From NCBI RefSeq assembly GCF_003344865.1, contig NZ_CP031165.1:3229910-3293909 (forward strand): a stretch of DNA of 64,000 bases, in the 5' to 3' direction. Position numbers and translations under genes: made by a program. This stretch comes from Euzebya pacifica. GTDB taxonomy: Bacteria > Actinomycetota > Nitriliruptoria > Euzebyales > Euzebyaceae. This document shows, in pieces, positions 1 to 9,975 of the stretch; the first letter of the stretch is position 1; every line of letters starts with the position of its first letter. The notes below the pieces were generated by a model, which worked only from the letters and a program-made list of their open reading frames with translations, did no database searches and had not been told where the DNA came from.

Positions 1-361
1 CGTCGTCCAGCATCGCGTCGAGCGGCACGTTGGTGGTGTAGCCCTCGGCGCCGTGCAGCATCACGTGGGACGCCTCCGCCGTGGGCTGCAGCTCGGCGAA
101 CACGGTGCGGGCGGCCACGCCGTGCCACTCGTTGTCGAACACGCTGAACTTGGTGACGCAGTGGAAGTCCGCGGTGAGCGTGGTCCTCGGAAGGGCCCTG
201 AACTGCTCGAGCGTCCACGTGGTCGGATGTTCGATGGCGCCGGAGGCCGTGACGGTCCACGTGGCGGCGTCGACCGCCGGCGGTGCGCCGAAGTGCAGGA
301 CGGGCCAGCCACGGGCCTCGTACTGGCCGGGCGGAAGCCGGTGGGCGTTCGGACTGCTCAT
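1..361 (-). CDS. Molybdopterin-dependent sulfite oxidase-like oxidoreductase (N-terminal part)
   Basis: Only the first 120 codons are in the window; the gene runs off the left edge. The protein starts MSSPNAHRLPPGQYEARGWP and contains ADFHCVTKFSVFDNEW at about residues 68-83. This is the Moco-ligating Cys region of sulfite-oxidase-like (YedY/MsrP-related) enzymes. No signal peptide or twin-arginine motif is visible, so a cytoplasmic enzyme is inferred; the substrate is unknown. The ATG at 359-361 follows an AGGAG about 11 nt upstream and lies 23 bp after threonine aldolase, so it is probably the last or a later gene of the pfkA transcript. Confidence 0.8.
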   Translation of the reverse strand, partial: MSSPNAHRLPPGQYEARGWPVLHFGAPPAVDAATWTVTASGAIEHPTTWTLEQFRALPRTTLTADFHCVTKFSVFDNEWHGVAARTVFAELQPTAEASHVMLHGAEGYTTNVPLDAMLDD

Positions 362-384
362 GTGGGGGGTGTCTCCTGCAGGCG

Positions 385-1434
385 TCAGCTGGCGAGGACG
401 GTCTTGAGCGCGTCGGTCGCCCGCGTGATGCCGACGGTGTCGACGTCCCGGTGGGTGACCATCCGCAGCGTGGTGGGGTCCATGCTCCCTGCGAGGATGC
501 CGCGTTCCCGCAGGCCCGCCACGATCGCAGGAGCATCGACGCCGTCGACGTAGACGATGTTGCTGGTGGGCGGGGCGATCGGGTGGTCGTCGGGCAGCAC
601 CGCCCGCGCCGCGTCGTAGAGCATGCGGGCGTGCTCGTGGTCCTGGGCCACGCGACCCGGGCCCTGCTCGAGGGCGACCAGCCCTGCGGCGGCGATCACA
701 CCGGACTGGCGCATCGCCCCCCCGAGCCGGCGTCGCCAGCCCCGTGCGGCGTCCACCACGTCGGCCGGACCGACGAACACCGAACCGACCGGTGCGCCGA
801 GCGCCTTGGACAGGCAGAACGACAGCGCCGTGACCTGTCGACCCTGCTCCTCGGTGGTGGACCCGGTGGCCTCGACGGCGTTGAACACCCGGGCACCGTC
901 CATGTACAGCGGCAGGCCCGCCTCGCGGACCGTCGCCCCGATGGCCGCCAGCGCCTCGGGGGTGTAGGCGGTGCCGCCACGCCGGTTGTGGGTCTGCTCG
1001 ATCGCTACGAGGGACGTGGCGGTCAGCGGGAAGTGGTCCGGGCGGATGTGGGCGGCGACCAGGTCGGCATCGAACAGGCCGTCGGGCGCCTGCACGGTGC
1101 GGAACTGCACGCCGGCGAACATCGCACCCGCGCCGGCTTCGTAGTTGACGAGGTGGGCGTCGGCCTCGACCAGCACCTCGGTGCCGCGGGTCGCCAGGCT
1201 CATCAACCCGACGAGGTTGCACTGCACGCCGGAGGGACACAGCAGCCCGGCCTCCTTGCCGAACAGCGCCGCGGCGGTCTCCTCAAGCCGCCGCACGGTC
1301 GGATCCTCGCCGTAGACGTCGTCGCCCACGTCGGCCTCGGCCATGGCCCGTCGCATCGCGGCGTCGGGGCGGGTGACGGTGTCGGAGCGGAGGTCGACCA
1401 GGCCGTCGGCGTGGCGGGGGGCGTTGACGCTCAT
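385..1434 (-). CDS. ltaE: Low-specificity L-threonine aldolase
   Basis: This PLP-dependent fold-type I enzyme should cleave L-threonine or allo-threonine to glycine and acetaldehyde in the cytoplasm. The 349 aa protein begins with the family signature VDLRSDTVTRP (residues 13-23). It has DVYGEDPTV (39-47), the cofactor-contacting Asp in YMDGARVFN (D179) and the PLP lysine in SFCLSKALGAPVGS (K210). The length is normal for the family. Its start overlaps the pfkA stop in an ATGA arrangement (1431-1434), so translation is probably coupled. Confidence 0.92.
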   Translation of the reverse strand: MSVNAPRHADGLVDLRSDTVTRPDAAMRRAMAEADVGDDVYGEDPTVRRLEETAAALFGKEAGLLCPSGVQCNLVGLMSLATRGTEVLVEADAHLVNYEAGAGAMFAGVQFRTVQAPDGLFDADLVAAHIRPDHFPLTATSLVAIEQTHNRRGGTAYTPEALAAIGATVREAGLPLYMDGARVFNAVEATGSTTEEQGRQVTALSFCLSKALGAPVGSVFVGPADVVDAARGWRRRLGGAMRQSGVIAAAGLVALEQGPGRVAQDHEHARMLYDAARAVLPDDHPIAPPTSNIVYVDGVDAPAIVAGLRERGILAGSMDPTTLRMVTHRDVDTVGITRATDALKTVLAS

Positions 1435-2474
1435 CCGAAGAACACCCGGGCCGTCTCGAACATCTCCGAGGGGACGGTCTTCAGCTCGCGGGTGGCCTCG
1501 CCCAGCGATGCGGTGGTGACGTGCGCGCCGTCCTGGCCGACCATGATCCCCCAGTTGCCCTCGGCCGCATGGTCCATGGCGGCCTTGCCGAGCGAGCTGC
1601 CGAGCACCCGGTCGGTGGCGTTGGGACGGCCGCCCCGCTGGACGTGCCCCAGGACGGTGACACGGGTCTCGAACCCGGTCTGGCGCTCGATCTCGGGACC
1701 GATGATGTTGGCGATGCCACCCAGCACCGGCCGACCGAAGTCATCGGTCTCGTAGTCCGGCAGCGCCATGGTGCCCTCGGCGGGGACGGCGCCCTCGGCG
1801 ACGACGACGATGGAGAACGACCGCCCCATGCCGTGGCGACGCTTGAGGTGCCGGCAGACCTTGTTGATGTCGAAGGACCGCTCGGGCACGAGGATGGCGT
1901 CGGCGCCGCCGGCCAGTCCGGCGTAGGTGGCGATCCACCCGACGTGGCGGCCCATCAGCTCCAGCACCATGATCCGGTTGTGGCTCTCCGCGGTGGAGTG
2001 CAGCCGGTCCACGGCGTCGGTCGCGACATCGACAGCGGTGGAGAACCCGATGGTGAAGTCGGTCCCGCCGAGGTCGTTGTCGATGGTCTTGGGCACGCCG
2101 ATGATCGGCACGCCGTGCTCCTCGCTCAGCACCCGCGAGGCCGACAGGGTGCCCTCTCCCCCGATGACGATCAGGCCGTCCAGCTCGTGGACCTCCAGCG
2201 TCTCGGTGATCCGGGCGACACCGTCGGGTTCGCTGATCGGGTTGGTCCTGCTGGTCCCGAGCACCGTCCCGCCCCGCAGGAGGATGCCCTGTGTGGACCG
2301 GCGGTCGAGGCGTTCGACCGTCGAGTCGAGCACCCCCCGCCAGCCGTTGCGGAAACCGAACACGGAGACATCGAAGTGCTCCGCCCGTCGTACGACGGCG
2401 CGGATGACCGCGTTCAGTCCGGGGCAGTCGCCCCCGCCGGTGAGTATGCCGATGCGTCTGGTCACCGCGCGCAT
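1431..2474 (-). CDS. pfkA: 6-phosphofructokinase
   Basis: The 347 aa protein should phosphorylate fructose 6-phosphate in glycolysis. It shows GGGDCPGLN (13-21), GGEGTLSAS (105-113), PKTIDNDL (128-135) and LGHVQRGG. Gly at the position matching E. coli residue 104 (G108) points to ATP as donor, while Lys in PKTIDND (K129) is shared with PPi-type enzymes. That G/K mix is known in actinobacterial ATP-PFKs. The open frame continues far upstream antisense to glpK, but homology starts at the ATG at 2472-2474, which is preceded by a GGGGG-rich stretch. It is divergent from glpK and overlaps ltaE by 4 nt. Confidence 0.93.
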   Translation of the reverse strand: MRAVTRRIGILTGGGDCPGLNAVIRAVVRRAEHFDVSVFGFRNGWRGVLDSTVERLDRRSTQGILLRGGTVLGTSRTNPISEPDGVARITETLEVHELDGLIVIGGEGTLSASRVLSEEHGVPIIGVPKTIDNDLGGTDFTIGFSTAVDVATDAVDRLHSTAESHNRIMVLELMGRHVGWIATYAGLAGGADAILVPERSFDINKVCRHLKRRHGMGRSFSIVVVAEGAVPAEGTMALPDYETDDFGRPVLGGIANIIGPEIERQTGFETRVTVLGHVQRGGRPNATDRVLGSSLGKAAMDHAAEGNWGIMVGQDGAHVTTASLGEATRELKTVPSEMFETARVFFG

Positions 2475-2519
2475 GCTAGACAACCCCCAAGGACATCTCC
2501 GCGACTGGGAGCTGAACGC

Positions 2520-4024
<1,505 letters not shown>

Positions 4025-4028
<4 letters not shown>

Positions 4029-4582
4029 CACAACGACATGCCTGGGACTTCGAGCTGACCGGCGCGCTGGCCGCTCACCGTCCCACGCTGGACTGGCTGC
4101 CCGACCACCTGGCCGAGCTGCTGCCCGACGAGCCGGTCGCCCTGCACCTGCTGAGCCTGGCCAGCGACCTGTGCGATGCGGGACACATCCACCTCGACAT
4201 CGTCATGTGGCTGCTGGGGGCCGATCACCTGCACTCGGTGATCGTGTCGGAGGAGCACTTCGACCGGGGCCCCGAGTCGGTCGACACCACGTTCGAGACC
4301 ACCGTGTCGGCGCATCCGCTGGACACGATCGTCGGGACCCAGCTGTCGTCGGCCAGCCACCCCGACGGGACCCAGCTCGACGTGTCGCTTGCCGTGATGC
4401 TGAACACGCCGGGGCACACCGGGCATGCCGATCCCGTGAGCATCGAGGACCCCGACGTCTTCTCCTACGCCGTGGCCATCCAGCCCACCAGCCTCAGCTT
4501 CACCGTCGGGCCCGAGCGCACCGGCGAGCTGTCGTCGTTCGCCAGCGCCCTGCTGGCGGCTCGCAACGGCTTCGCGGGATAG
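4025..4582 (+). CDS. Hypothetical protein coupled to glpK
   Basis: I do not recognise this 185 aa protein. It starts VTQRHAWDFELTG and has no signal peptide, membrane span or Cys-rich motif. It is acidic and rich in Asp, Ser and His. The GTG start overlaps the glpK stop (GTGA, 4025-4028), so it is probably made by translational coupling with glycerol kinase. A role near glycerol use is only inferred from position. Codon use matches its neighbours. Confidence 0.75.
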
Positions 4583-4633
4583 CTGACCGGTCGTACCCTG
4601 CGGGACCGGGACGTCGTGGCGGCCGGGCGTCGC

Positions 4634-5386
4634 TCAGGCGGCGCGGTCCCGCTTCTCCTCGTCCATCTGACGACCCAGCTCGGCAAGGTCACCCGAGCCG
4701 ATCTCGACCTCGCCCTTCTTGACCGCGGCGGCGTACTCGTCGACGTACTCCTGGCCGCTGAGCAGCATGAGCTCGTACATCAGCTCGTCGGTGGCCGAGC
4801 GGAGGGCGAAACGGTCGTCGTCCTTGCCGGCGTAGCGGGAGAAGTCCAGCGGGGCGCCGACCTTGATGCCGACACGGCCGCCGAAGCGGGGGAACTTCGC
4901 GCCCGGCGGGAGGATCTCGAAGACGCCGATCATCGCGACGGGGATGATCGGGACGCCGGTGCGCAGGCTGAGGCGGACGGGGCCGGTCTTGCCCCGGTAC
5001 AGGCGGCCGTCGGGGGTGCGCGTGCCCTCGGGGTAGATGCCGAGCAGCTTGCCGTCCTCGAGGATCTCGATGCCCTTGCGGAGGGACGCCTCACCGGCGT
5101 CGCCACCCTCGCGGTTGACCGGCATCACGCCGACGTTCTCGAAGAAGTAACGCTGCCAGCCGGAGAAGTAGTCGGACTTGCCGAGGAAGAAGATCGGTCG
5201 GTCGACGTAGGCGGGCAGGAAGAAGTGGTCGAGGAAGGACAGGTGGTTGGAGGCCAGGATCGCCGGCCCCTCCGTCGGGATGTGCTCTGCCCCCTCGATC
5301 CACGGCCGGTAGATCGCCGTCAGGATCGGCGGCAGGACCGTATGGATCATCTTGTACAGCAGCGGTGTCCGCTCGCGCCCTGTCAA
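4634..5386 (-). CDS. plsC: 1-acyl-sn-glycerol-3-phosphate acyltransferase family protein
   Basis: This 250 aa protein is a PlsC-type acyltransferase that should acylate lysophosphatidic acid, or a related lipid alcohol, at the membrane. It contains the catalytic NHxxxxD motif as NHLSFLD (about 47-53), the FFLGKSDYF region, and the glycerophosphate-binding motif YPEGTRTPDG. A C-terminal acidic/basic helical tail (VKKGEVEIGSGDLAELGRQM) follows the domain. The TTG start at 5384-5386 has GGAGG 7 nt upstream, which decides it. The substrate alcohol cannot be told from the sequence. Confidence 0.88.
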   Translation of the reverse strand: MTGRERTPLLYKMIHTVLPPILTAIYRPWIEGAEHIPTEGPAILASNHLSFLDHFFLPAYVDRPIFFLGKSDYFSGWQRYFFENVGVMPVNREGGDAGEASLRKGIEILEDGKLLGIYPEGTRTPDGRLYRGKTGPVRLSLRTGVPIIPVAMIGVFEILPPGAKFPRFGGRVGIKVGAPLDFSRYAGKDDDRFALRSATDELMYELMLLSGQEYVDEYAAAVKKGEVEIGSGDLAELGRQMDEEKRDRAA

Positions 5387-5462
5387 CTCGTGCCTCCAGC
5401 GCCAGGCCGCGCCCGGCTCGATGGATGGCTAGCATACGTGGCCGGCCATCCAGGGGCGAGAC

Positions 5463-5939
5463 GTGGAATCACCGCAACGCGAGGGCATCGCGCTCACATC
5501 GTTCGACCGGGCCACGGCAGACGCAGTCGTGGCTGTGCTGTCGCGTGCAGGCATCCCTGCGTGGCAGGACGCCGAGCCCGATGAGTACGGCGACACGGTG
5601 GTTCGGGTGCCTGACGGCCAGCGCAACGCTGCCATGCGCGAGATGGGTTCCCGCATGGAGGAGATCGCCGACGAGATCGCCGCGGCGCCTGCACCTCGGG
5701 CCTCGATCGGCCGTGCCGACGGACCGGTGCATCGGGACCCCGACGACGTGCACGACGGTCCCCCGCTGGTCATGCAGCGCTTCCGTGACCTGCGGGTGCT
5801 GATCGTCGTCGTGCTGGCCCCGCTGCTGGCCGTGACGATCGCCGGTCCCTTCCTCCCCCGCAGCCTGCGCGTCGTCGCGTTCGTCGTGATCGTCGCCGCC
5901 GTCGGCGCGGTCATCTGGCAACGCCGCCGGTCCCGCTAG
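5463..5939 (+). CDS. Hypothetical membrane protein
   Basis: This 158 aa protein has a soluble N-terminal half and two predicted membrane segments at about residues 110-130 and 136-152, ending in QRRRSR. The N-terminal part (LTSFDRATADAVVAVLSRAG) resembles small DUF2007-like domains, but that is a weak impression. The GTG start has AGGGGCGAG just upstream. It is divergent from plsC and convergent with the following lipoprotein gene. The function is unknown. Confidence 0.7.
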   Translation: MESPQREGIALTSFDRATADAVVAVLSRAGIPAWQDAEPDEYGDTVVRVPDGQRNAAMREMGSRMEEIADEIAAAPAPRASIGRADGPVHRDPDDVHDGPPLVMQRFRDLRVLIVVVLAPLLAVTIAGPFLPRSLRVVAFVVIVAAVGAVIWQRRRSR

Positions 5940-5940
5940 T

Positions 5941-5972
5941 CCCGTCCAGTCAGTTGGGCCCGTCCAGTCAGT
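5941..5972. repeat. Short direct repeat between convergent genes
   Basis: CCCGTCCAGTCAGT occurs exactly twice, at 5941-5954 and 5959-5972, separated by 4 bp, immediately after the stop codon of the 5463-5939 gene. There is no dyad or T-tract. It may be a replication-slippage duplication at the end of the gene. Confidence 0.7.
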
Positions 5973-5987
5973 CGTGGACCCCGTGCG

Positions 5988-6356
5988 TCACAGGCACGGC
6001 TCGGTGGAGAAGTCCTGGTGCCCACGGCCGTGCTGACAGGCCTGTTCGCTGTGGTCCTCGACGACCGTGCCGTCGGCGTCCACGACGACGATGCGGCGCA
6101 CCGCGCGGACGGAGTCGTCCTGGTCGGCGATGTCGCGCACGATCTGGACTTCGACCACACCGTCCTGGCCAACGGACGATTCGATCGTCACGCCCTCCTC
6201 GGTGATCCCCGCGTGGGCCAGCGCGACATCCACCGCTCGGTCCGTCTCGGGAAGCCCAGAGCACCCGCCGAGCAGAGCCACGACCACAACCAGTCCCGCG
6301 GTGCGGGCGAGCCGAAGGGCCGTTGGTCCCATGGGTGAGCGGTGCAGCGTGCGCAT
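5988..6356 (-). CDS. Putative lipoprotein
   Basis: The 122 aa product has a lipoprotein signal: a basic N-terminus (MRTLHRSPMGPTALRLAR), a hydrophobic stretch (TAGLVVVVALLGGC) and the lipobox LLGGC with the modified Cys near residue 32. The mature part is small and acidic, with VTIESSVGQDGVVEVQIV and two further Cys residues (EQACQHG and EPCL) that could form a disulfide outside the membrane. The ATG at 6354-6356 was chosen over a 50-codon longer frame because GAGGAAG lies just before it and the signal peptide starts there. Function unknown. Confidence 0.75.
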   Translation of the reverse strand: MRTLHRSPMGPTALRLARTAGLVVVVALLGGCSGLPETDRAVDVALAHAGITEEGVTIESSVGQDGVVEVQIVRDIADQDDSVRAVRRIVVVDADGTVVEDHSEQACQHGRGHQDFSTEPCL

Positions 6357-6502
6357 CTGGCTTCCTCGGACGATTCTCGGCTGGTTCGATCGATGTGTGG
6401 TTGGTCGCACCTTGCAGCGACAACGGTGGGGGTCGGGCTGTCCGACCGTGCGAGTCCCGGGGCAGCGCGGACTCGAAGTGGATCGCCCTCCGGAGCCGGC
6501 GG

Positions 6503-7978
6503 TCATGCGGCTTCCGCCGGTGGATCTCGGCTGATCTCCGCGCCGGTCTGGCTGGTCCAGGTGCGTTGGCCGGGTGGGCCGAGCAGTCGGTAGTGGCGTC
6601 TGGATTTCTGTCGGTGGTGGGTGGTGCAGAGCCAGGCGAGGTCGGACAGTCGGGTGTCCTTGGTGATGGCCCAGCCGGTGACGTGGTCGATCTCCAGCAG
6701 GTGGTCGGCGGCGCAGCCGGGCACCTCGCAGCAGTACCCGCGTGCTTCGAGGGCGGTGCGCTGGTGGGCGGTGACCTGTCGTCCGAGGTGGGCAACGGTG
6801 ACGTCGGTGGCGTTGGTGATGACGTAGGTGATGTGGGCGTCGGGGATCTGCTCGCGCACGGCGGACAGGGCGACCTGGCCGATGCCGGCGATCTCGCAGG
6901 TCTCGCCATCAGCGAGTTCGCCGCGGACCAGCGCGGAGCCGTCGACGCGGATGATGACCTTGGTCTGCCTGCCGGAGGGTCGATGTCGTTGCCGAGGCGG
7001 ATGGTCGACCGATCCGGCGCCGTGATCGCGGATGTCCGGACCTGTGCCGTCCGGGTCAGCGGTGCTGCTCGGGGTCACGTCGCTGGTGTCGGTGGTGCCT
7101 GGGAGGATCGGCCGGGCTGGGGCGTTGGTGGTGGTCCTCTGGGTACCAGCGGCCGGGGCGTGATCCGGAGAGTTCGAGGGTGGGGCGTTGTTCATCGGGC
7201 CGGTGGTGGCGTGCTCGAGGAGGTTGAGGAGGGCGTCGAACCGGTAGCAGGCGTCGTCCTCTCGTTGGCCGGCGGCGTGTGCGGTCCGGAAGACCGCGTC
7301 GTGTTCGCCACGCAGGGCCGCCTCGATCCGGGCACCCAGGTCGCCGGGTGCCTGGATGAACGCTTTCCATTCGCCGTCGGTTTCGGTCCACGACCGGAAC
7401 GCCCGCCGGGTCAGGTGTCGCCGGCGGGTTGTTTCCCGGTCGGGGTCGGCGGCGGTGCGGATGTCGCGGGCCTTCTTGCGCAGCTCCGGCAACGTCTGGC
7501 TGGTGGCATCGCCGATCAGCTCGCTCGCCTTCTCCGGCGCATCAGCGACCGTCTCTGACACCACCACGGCCTGCTCGGTCGACAGGGTCCCGTCGGTGAC
7601 CGCCTTGTCCACATCGGGCTGGTCCACCAGCTGCGACGAGGTCTTCAACATCTTCTTGGCGGCGGCGGTGGAGGTGCCGGTGGCGGTGGCGATCAACGTC
7701 GCCGCATCCTTGACCCCGGTCGTTTCGTGTGCGGACGTCTCGGTTGCGCGTCGGGCGGCCCGGGTGAGCATGCCGTCGACCAGCCGACCCGCACGTCCCA
7801 AGTCGACGACGAGTCCGGCGACGTCACCGTCGGGGATCTGGTCGGGGTCGAAGCGGCTGGCGAGGGTGTGGAGGTGGGTGACCAGCTCGGTCACCTCACC
7901 AGCCTCCACCACCCCTGGCCCACCCATGTCCCGACCCCACTTCTCACTGTCTCGATCGTGTGTTCGAGTATACCGCAT
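6503..7978 (-). CDS. DUF222 / HNH endonuclease domain protein (13E12 repeat family type)
   Basis: The 491 aa protein matches the actinobacterial DUF222-HNH family, many copies of which sit in 13E12-type repeats. The N-terminal two thirds is the Ala/Thr-rich helical DUF222 region, followed by a low-complexity Pro/Thr/Asp linker (about 285-350). The C-terminal HNH domain has EVPGC, LLEIDHVTGWAITKDTRLSD, LAWLC and THHRQKS, so the zinc-binding Cys and metal-binding His residues are kept. The start is uncertain: ATG 7978, or ATG 7927 (MGGPGVVEAGEV), which follows a TATACT hexamer at 7967-7972. Its role, often assumed to be mobile-element related, is unproven. Confidence 0.88.
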   Translation of the reverse strand: MRYTRTHDRDSEKWGRDMGGPGVVEAGEVTELVTHLHTLASRFDPDQIPDGDVAGLVVDLGRAGRLVDGMLTRAARRATETSAHETTGVKDAATLIATATGTSTAAAKKMLKTSSQLVDQPDVDKAVTDGTLSTEQAVVVSETVADAPEKASELIGDATSQTLPELRKKARDIRTAADPDRETTRRRHLTRRAFRSWTETDGEWKAFIQAPGDLGARIEAALRGEHDAVFRTAHAAGQREDDACYRFDALLNLLEHATTGPMNNAPPSNSPDHAPAAGTQRTTTNAPARPILPGTTDTSDVTPSSTADPDGTGPDIRDHGAGSVDHPPRQRHRPSGRQTKVIIRVDGSALVRGELADGETCEIAGIGQVALSAVREQIPDAHITYVITNATDVTVAHLGRQVTAHQRTALEARGYCCEVPGCAADHLLEIDHVTGWAITKDTRLSDLAWLCTTHHRQKSRRHYRLLGPPGQRTWTSQTGAEISRDPPAEAA

Positions 7979-8128
7979 CGACGGTCTCGGATCGACTGTT
8001 TCCCCAGCTCAAGGCGCATTTCGAACGAATCGTCGACACACCGCACCACAGTTCCCACACCAGCCAACTCCAGCCACGAAGCAACCCGACCAAGGACCGT
8101 CCATCGGCCTCTTCTCCGGGCCACGAGA
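7979..8128. other. Intergenic segment upstream of the HNH gene
   Basis: This 150-bp stretch is less GC-rich than the surroundings, and no open frame in it looks coding. It should hold the promoter of the HNH gene, although the best -10-like hexamer on the minus strand (TATACT at 7967-7972) falls just inside the longer reading of that gene. I see no clear -35 element. Confidence 0.4.
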
Positions 8129-8310
8129 CGATCGTGCCGAATCCCACCCATAGGGAGGTCAGGCCCCGATCGCGCCGTAACGCACCCCCGCGCGGGTCGG
8201 CCCCCGACGACGATCGTGCCGTAACCCACCCATAGGAGGTTCAGGCCCCGATCGCGCCAGAAGCCACACGGCGCAGGTCGGCCCGGCCCCGATCGTGCCA
8301 GCGGCCACGC
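8129..8310. repeat. Imperfect ~80-bp tandem repeat, about 2.3 copies
   Basis: Copies begin at 8129, 8211 and 8290, each with CGATCGTGCC. The first 48 bp of copies 1 and 2 (8129-8176 and 8211-8258) match at about 44 positions, including CACCCATAGG and TCAGGCCCCGATCGCGCC. Each unit holds two CGATCG palindrome cores, CGATCGTGCC and CGATCGCGCC, about 38 bp apart. The array sits between the HNH gene promoter and the 3' end of an alpha/beta hydrolase gene. There are no CRISPR-like unique spacers and no convincing coding frame. Confidence 0.75.
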
Positions 8311-8322
8311 GACGGGGCTGGC

Positions 8323-9180
8323 CTACTCCCCCGCCGTCACGCGGTCCAGGAAGGCCAGGATGTCGTCGGTCACCTCGTCGCGGTTGGTCTCGTTGAGCAG
8401 CTCGTGCCGGCCGCCGGGGTACAGGCGGACCTCGACGTCACCCAGCCCGGCGTCGCGGTACCGCTGGGCGAGCAGCTCGACGGTGGCGCCGCCCTGGGCC
8501 AGCGGGTCGGCGTCTCCGGACACGATCAGCATCGGCAGGTCGTCGCGCACGGCCGCCACCCGGTCGGGATCAGCAGCCGCGGCCAAGGACCCGATACCCG
8601 GCAGCGGCGGGGCTTCCCAGCCACATGCCGGGTCGGCGACGTAGGCGTCGACCTCGGCCTCGTCACGGCTCAACCACTCGAAGCCCGTCCGGTGCTCGAA
8701 CGGTTCGTTGAAGGCGCTCAGGTCCGCCGGTTCGTCGGCGTCGAGGACGGGGACAAGCCACTCCACCTCGGTGCTGCCCGACAGGACCACGGCGTCGACG
8801 TCCGCGGAGTGGTCCAGCAGGTAGTGCTGGGTGGCGAAGGACCCCATGCTGTGCCCGAACAGCACCACCGGCAGGTCCGGGTGTTCCTCGCTGATCCGCT
8901 CCCGGAGCAGGGCGACGTCGTTCACCCATCCGGGCCAGCCGTCCGCTCCCCAGCTCCCGTACGCACCCTGCGCCGTCCGCCCCGACCCGCGGGCGTCCGG
9001 CGCGTACACCAGGTACCCCGCGTCCGTCAGCGCCTCGGCGAACCGGCGGTACCGAGCGGCGTGTTCGGCCAGCCCGTGCTGGACCTGCACGACGGCACGC
9101 GGCGACTCCTCCGGCGCCCAGCGGTAGGTGTGCACGGCGATGCCGTCTCGGCTGGTGAACTCGATGGTCGACTCGTCCAT
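8323..9180 (-). CDS. Alpha/beta hydrolase, monoacylglycerol lipase-like
   Basis: This 285 aa alpha/beta-hydrolase has the oxyanion region VQHGLAEHAARY (33-44), the nucleophile elbow FGHSMGS (Ser111), the acidic residue in VSGDADPLA and the catalytic His in GGRHELLNE. This layout is typical of monoacylglycerol lipase or lysophospholipase-like (Hydrolase_4) enzymes. No signal peptide is seen, so it is probably cytoplasmic. ATG 9178-9180 was chosen over an upstream in-frame TTG because homology begins at TIEFTSRDG and GGAAG precedes the ATG. Confidence 0.87.
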   Translation of the reverse strand: MDESTIEFTSRDGIAVHTYRWAPEESPRAVVQVQHGLAEHAARYRRFAEALTDAGYLVYAPDARGSGRTAQGAYGSWGADGWPGWVNDVALLRERISEEHPDLPVVLFGHSMGSFATQHYLLDHSADVDAVVLSGSTEVEWLVPVLDADEPADLSAFNEPFEHRTGFEWLSRDEAEVDAYVADPACGWEAPPLPGIGSLAAAADPDRVAAVRDDLPMLIVSGDADPLAQGGATVELLAQRYRDAGLGDVEVRLYPGGRHELLNETNRDEVTDDILAFLDRVTAGE

Positions 9181-9228
9181 GGCCGGCAGTCTTCCAGCGG
9201 CCGATTCTCCCGACAAGACGACTTGCCC

Positions 9229-9975
9229 TCATCCTGCGGCTTCGATGGCTTCCAGAACGTTCTCGCCGAACTCCGAGAGCCGATAGAAGATCTGATCCGA
9301 GGTCTCCCAAGTCGACCCGGACTGCCCCAAAGCGAGGCCGTGTCGTGCGAGGACGGCAAGCAAAGGCGGAAGGAGCGCCGGGTCCATGCCCAGAGCCTCG
9401 CCAAGCCGGGCAGCTTGGGCGACGTGAGGCAGATCCGGCACCGACACCTCCGTCGTCTGCGGATCGGCGGCGCCGCCACCGTCCATGAAGTACGGCTCAG
9501 TACTCATGGGGAGGAACGCATTCTGCTTCAACTGGCGCATCACAGCGACGTGTGGGACACGCAGGTCGGCCATGGCCTGGAGCGTCAAGAGATCAGCATC
9601 CAGATTCCCGGCACCAGTGACAGCTTGGGCCAGCAATCGGGCCGCAACCTCGACGGCCTCTCGGATTGCGGGGGGCCTGACTGACTTCGTGGCAAGTTCA
9701 ACAAGTTGGATGCCCAGATCGTCCGCAGCCAACGCAGACAGCGCGTCGACCGGATCCTCTCCGGACAACTCCTCGGTTCGGCCCAACATGCTCCGGACAC
9801 CGTCGGCCCACCGCACAACGTGATCGCCCGCGTGACGCGCCAGTGTAGGAGCTACGGCCGCAGCCCCTGCGCTTCCGAAGATGGCGACACTTCCATCGGG
9901 GAGAGCCGCAGCGGTACCCGCCAACGCGGCCAACACCAATCCCTCTGCCAGCGTCGTCAAATGCCCCTGAGACAT
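9229..9975 (-). CDS. Hypothetical protein of unlike composition
   Basis: I do not recognise this 248 aa protein. The N-terminal quarter is Ala/Gly-rich and could hold one or two weak membrane helices (LAEGLVLAALAGTAAALP and VAIFGSAGAAAVAPTLA). The C-terminal part (DPALLPPLLAVLARHG, then FYRLSEFGENVLEAI) looks like a winged-helix fold, but this is only an impression. Codon use is visibly less GC-biased than its neighbours, suggesting acquisition. There is no Shine-Dalgarno before the ATG; TACCGT lies 6 nt upstream, so a leaderless transcript is possible. Confidence 0.65.
   Translation of the reverse strand: MSQGHLTTLAEGLVLAALAGTAAALPDGSVAIFGSAGAAAVAPTLARHAGDHVVRWADGVRSMLGRTEELSGEDPVDALSALAADDLGIQLVELATKSVRPPAIREAVEVAARLLAQAVTGAGNLDADLLTLQAMADLRVPHVAVMRQLKQNAFLPMSTEPYFMDGGGAADPQTTEVSVPDLPHVAQAARLGEALGMDPALLPPLLAVLARHGLALGQSGSTWETSDQIFYRLSEFGENVLEAIEAAG

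Noticed and set aside
4587-4609. Possible terminator between the glpK-linked gene and plsC
   Set aside because: CCGGTC/GACCGG gives only a 6-bp stem with an 11-nt loop and no U-tract, too weak to call in GC-rich DNA.
8129-8310. CRISPR-like array
   Set aside because: Units are about 80 bp, imperfect and contiguous, with no unique spacers and no cas genes nearby.
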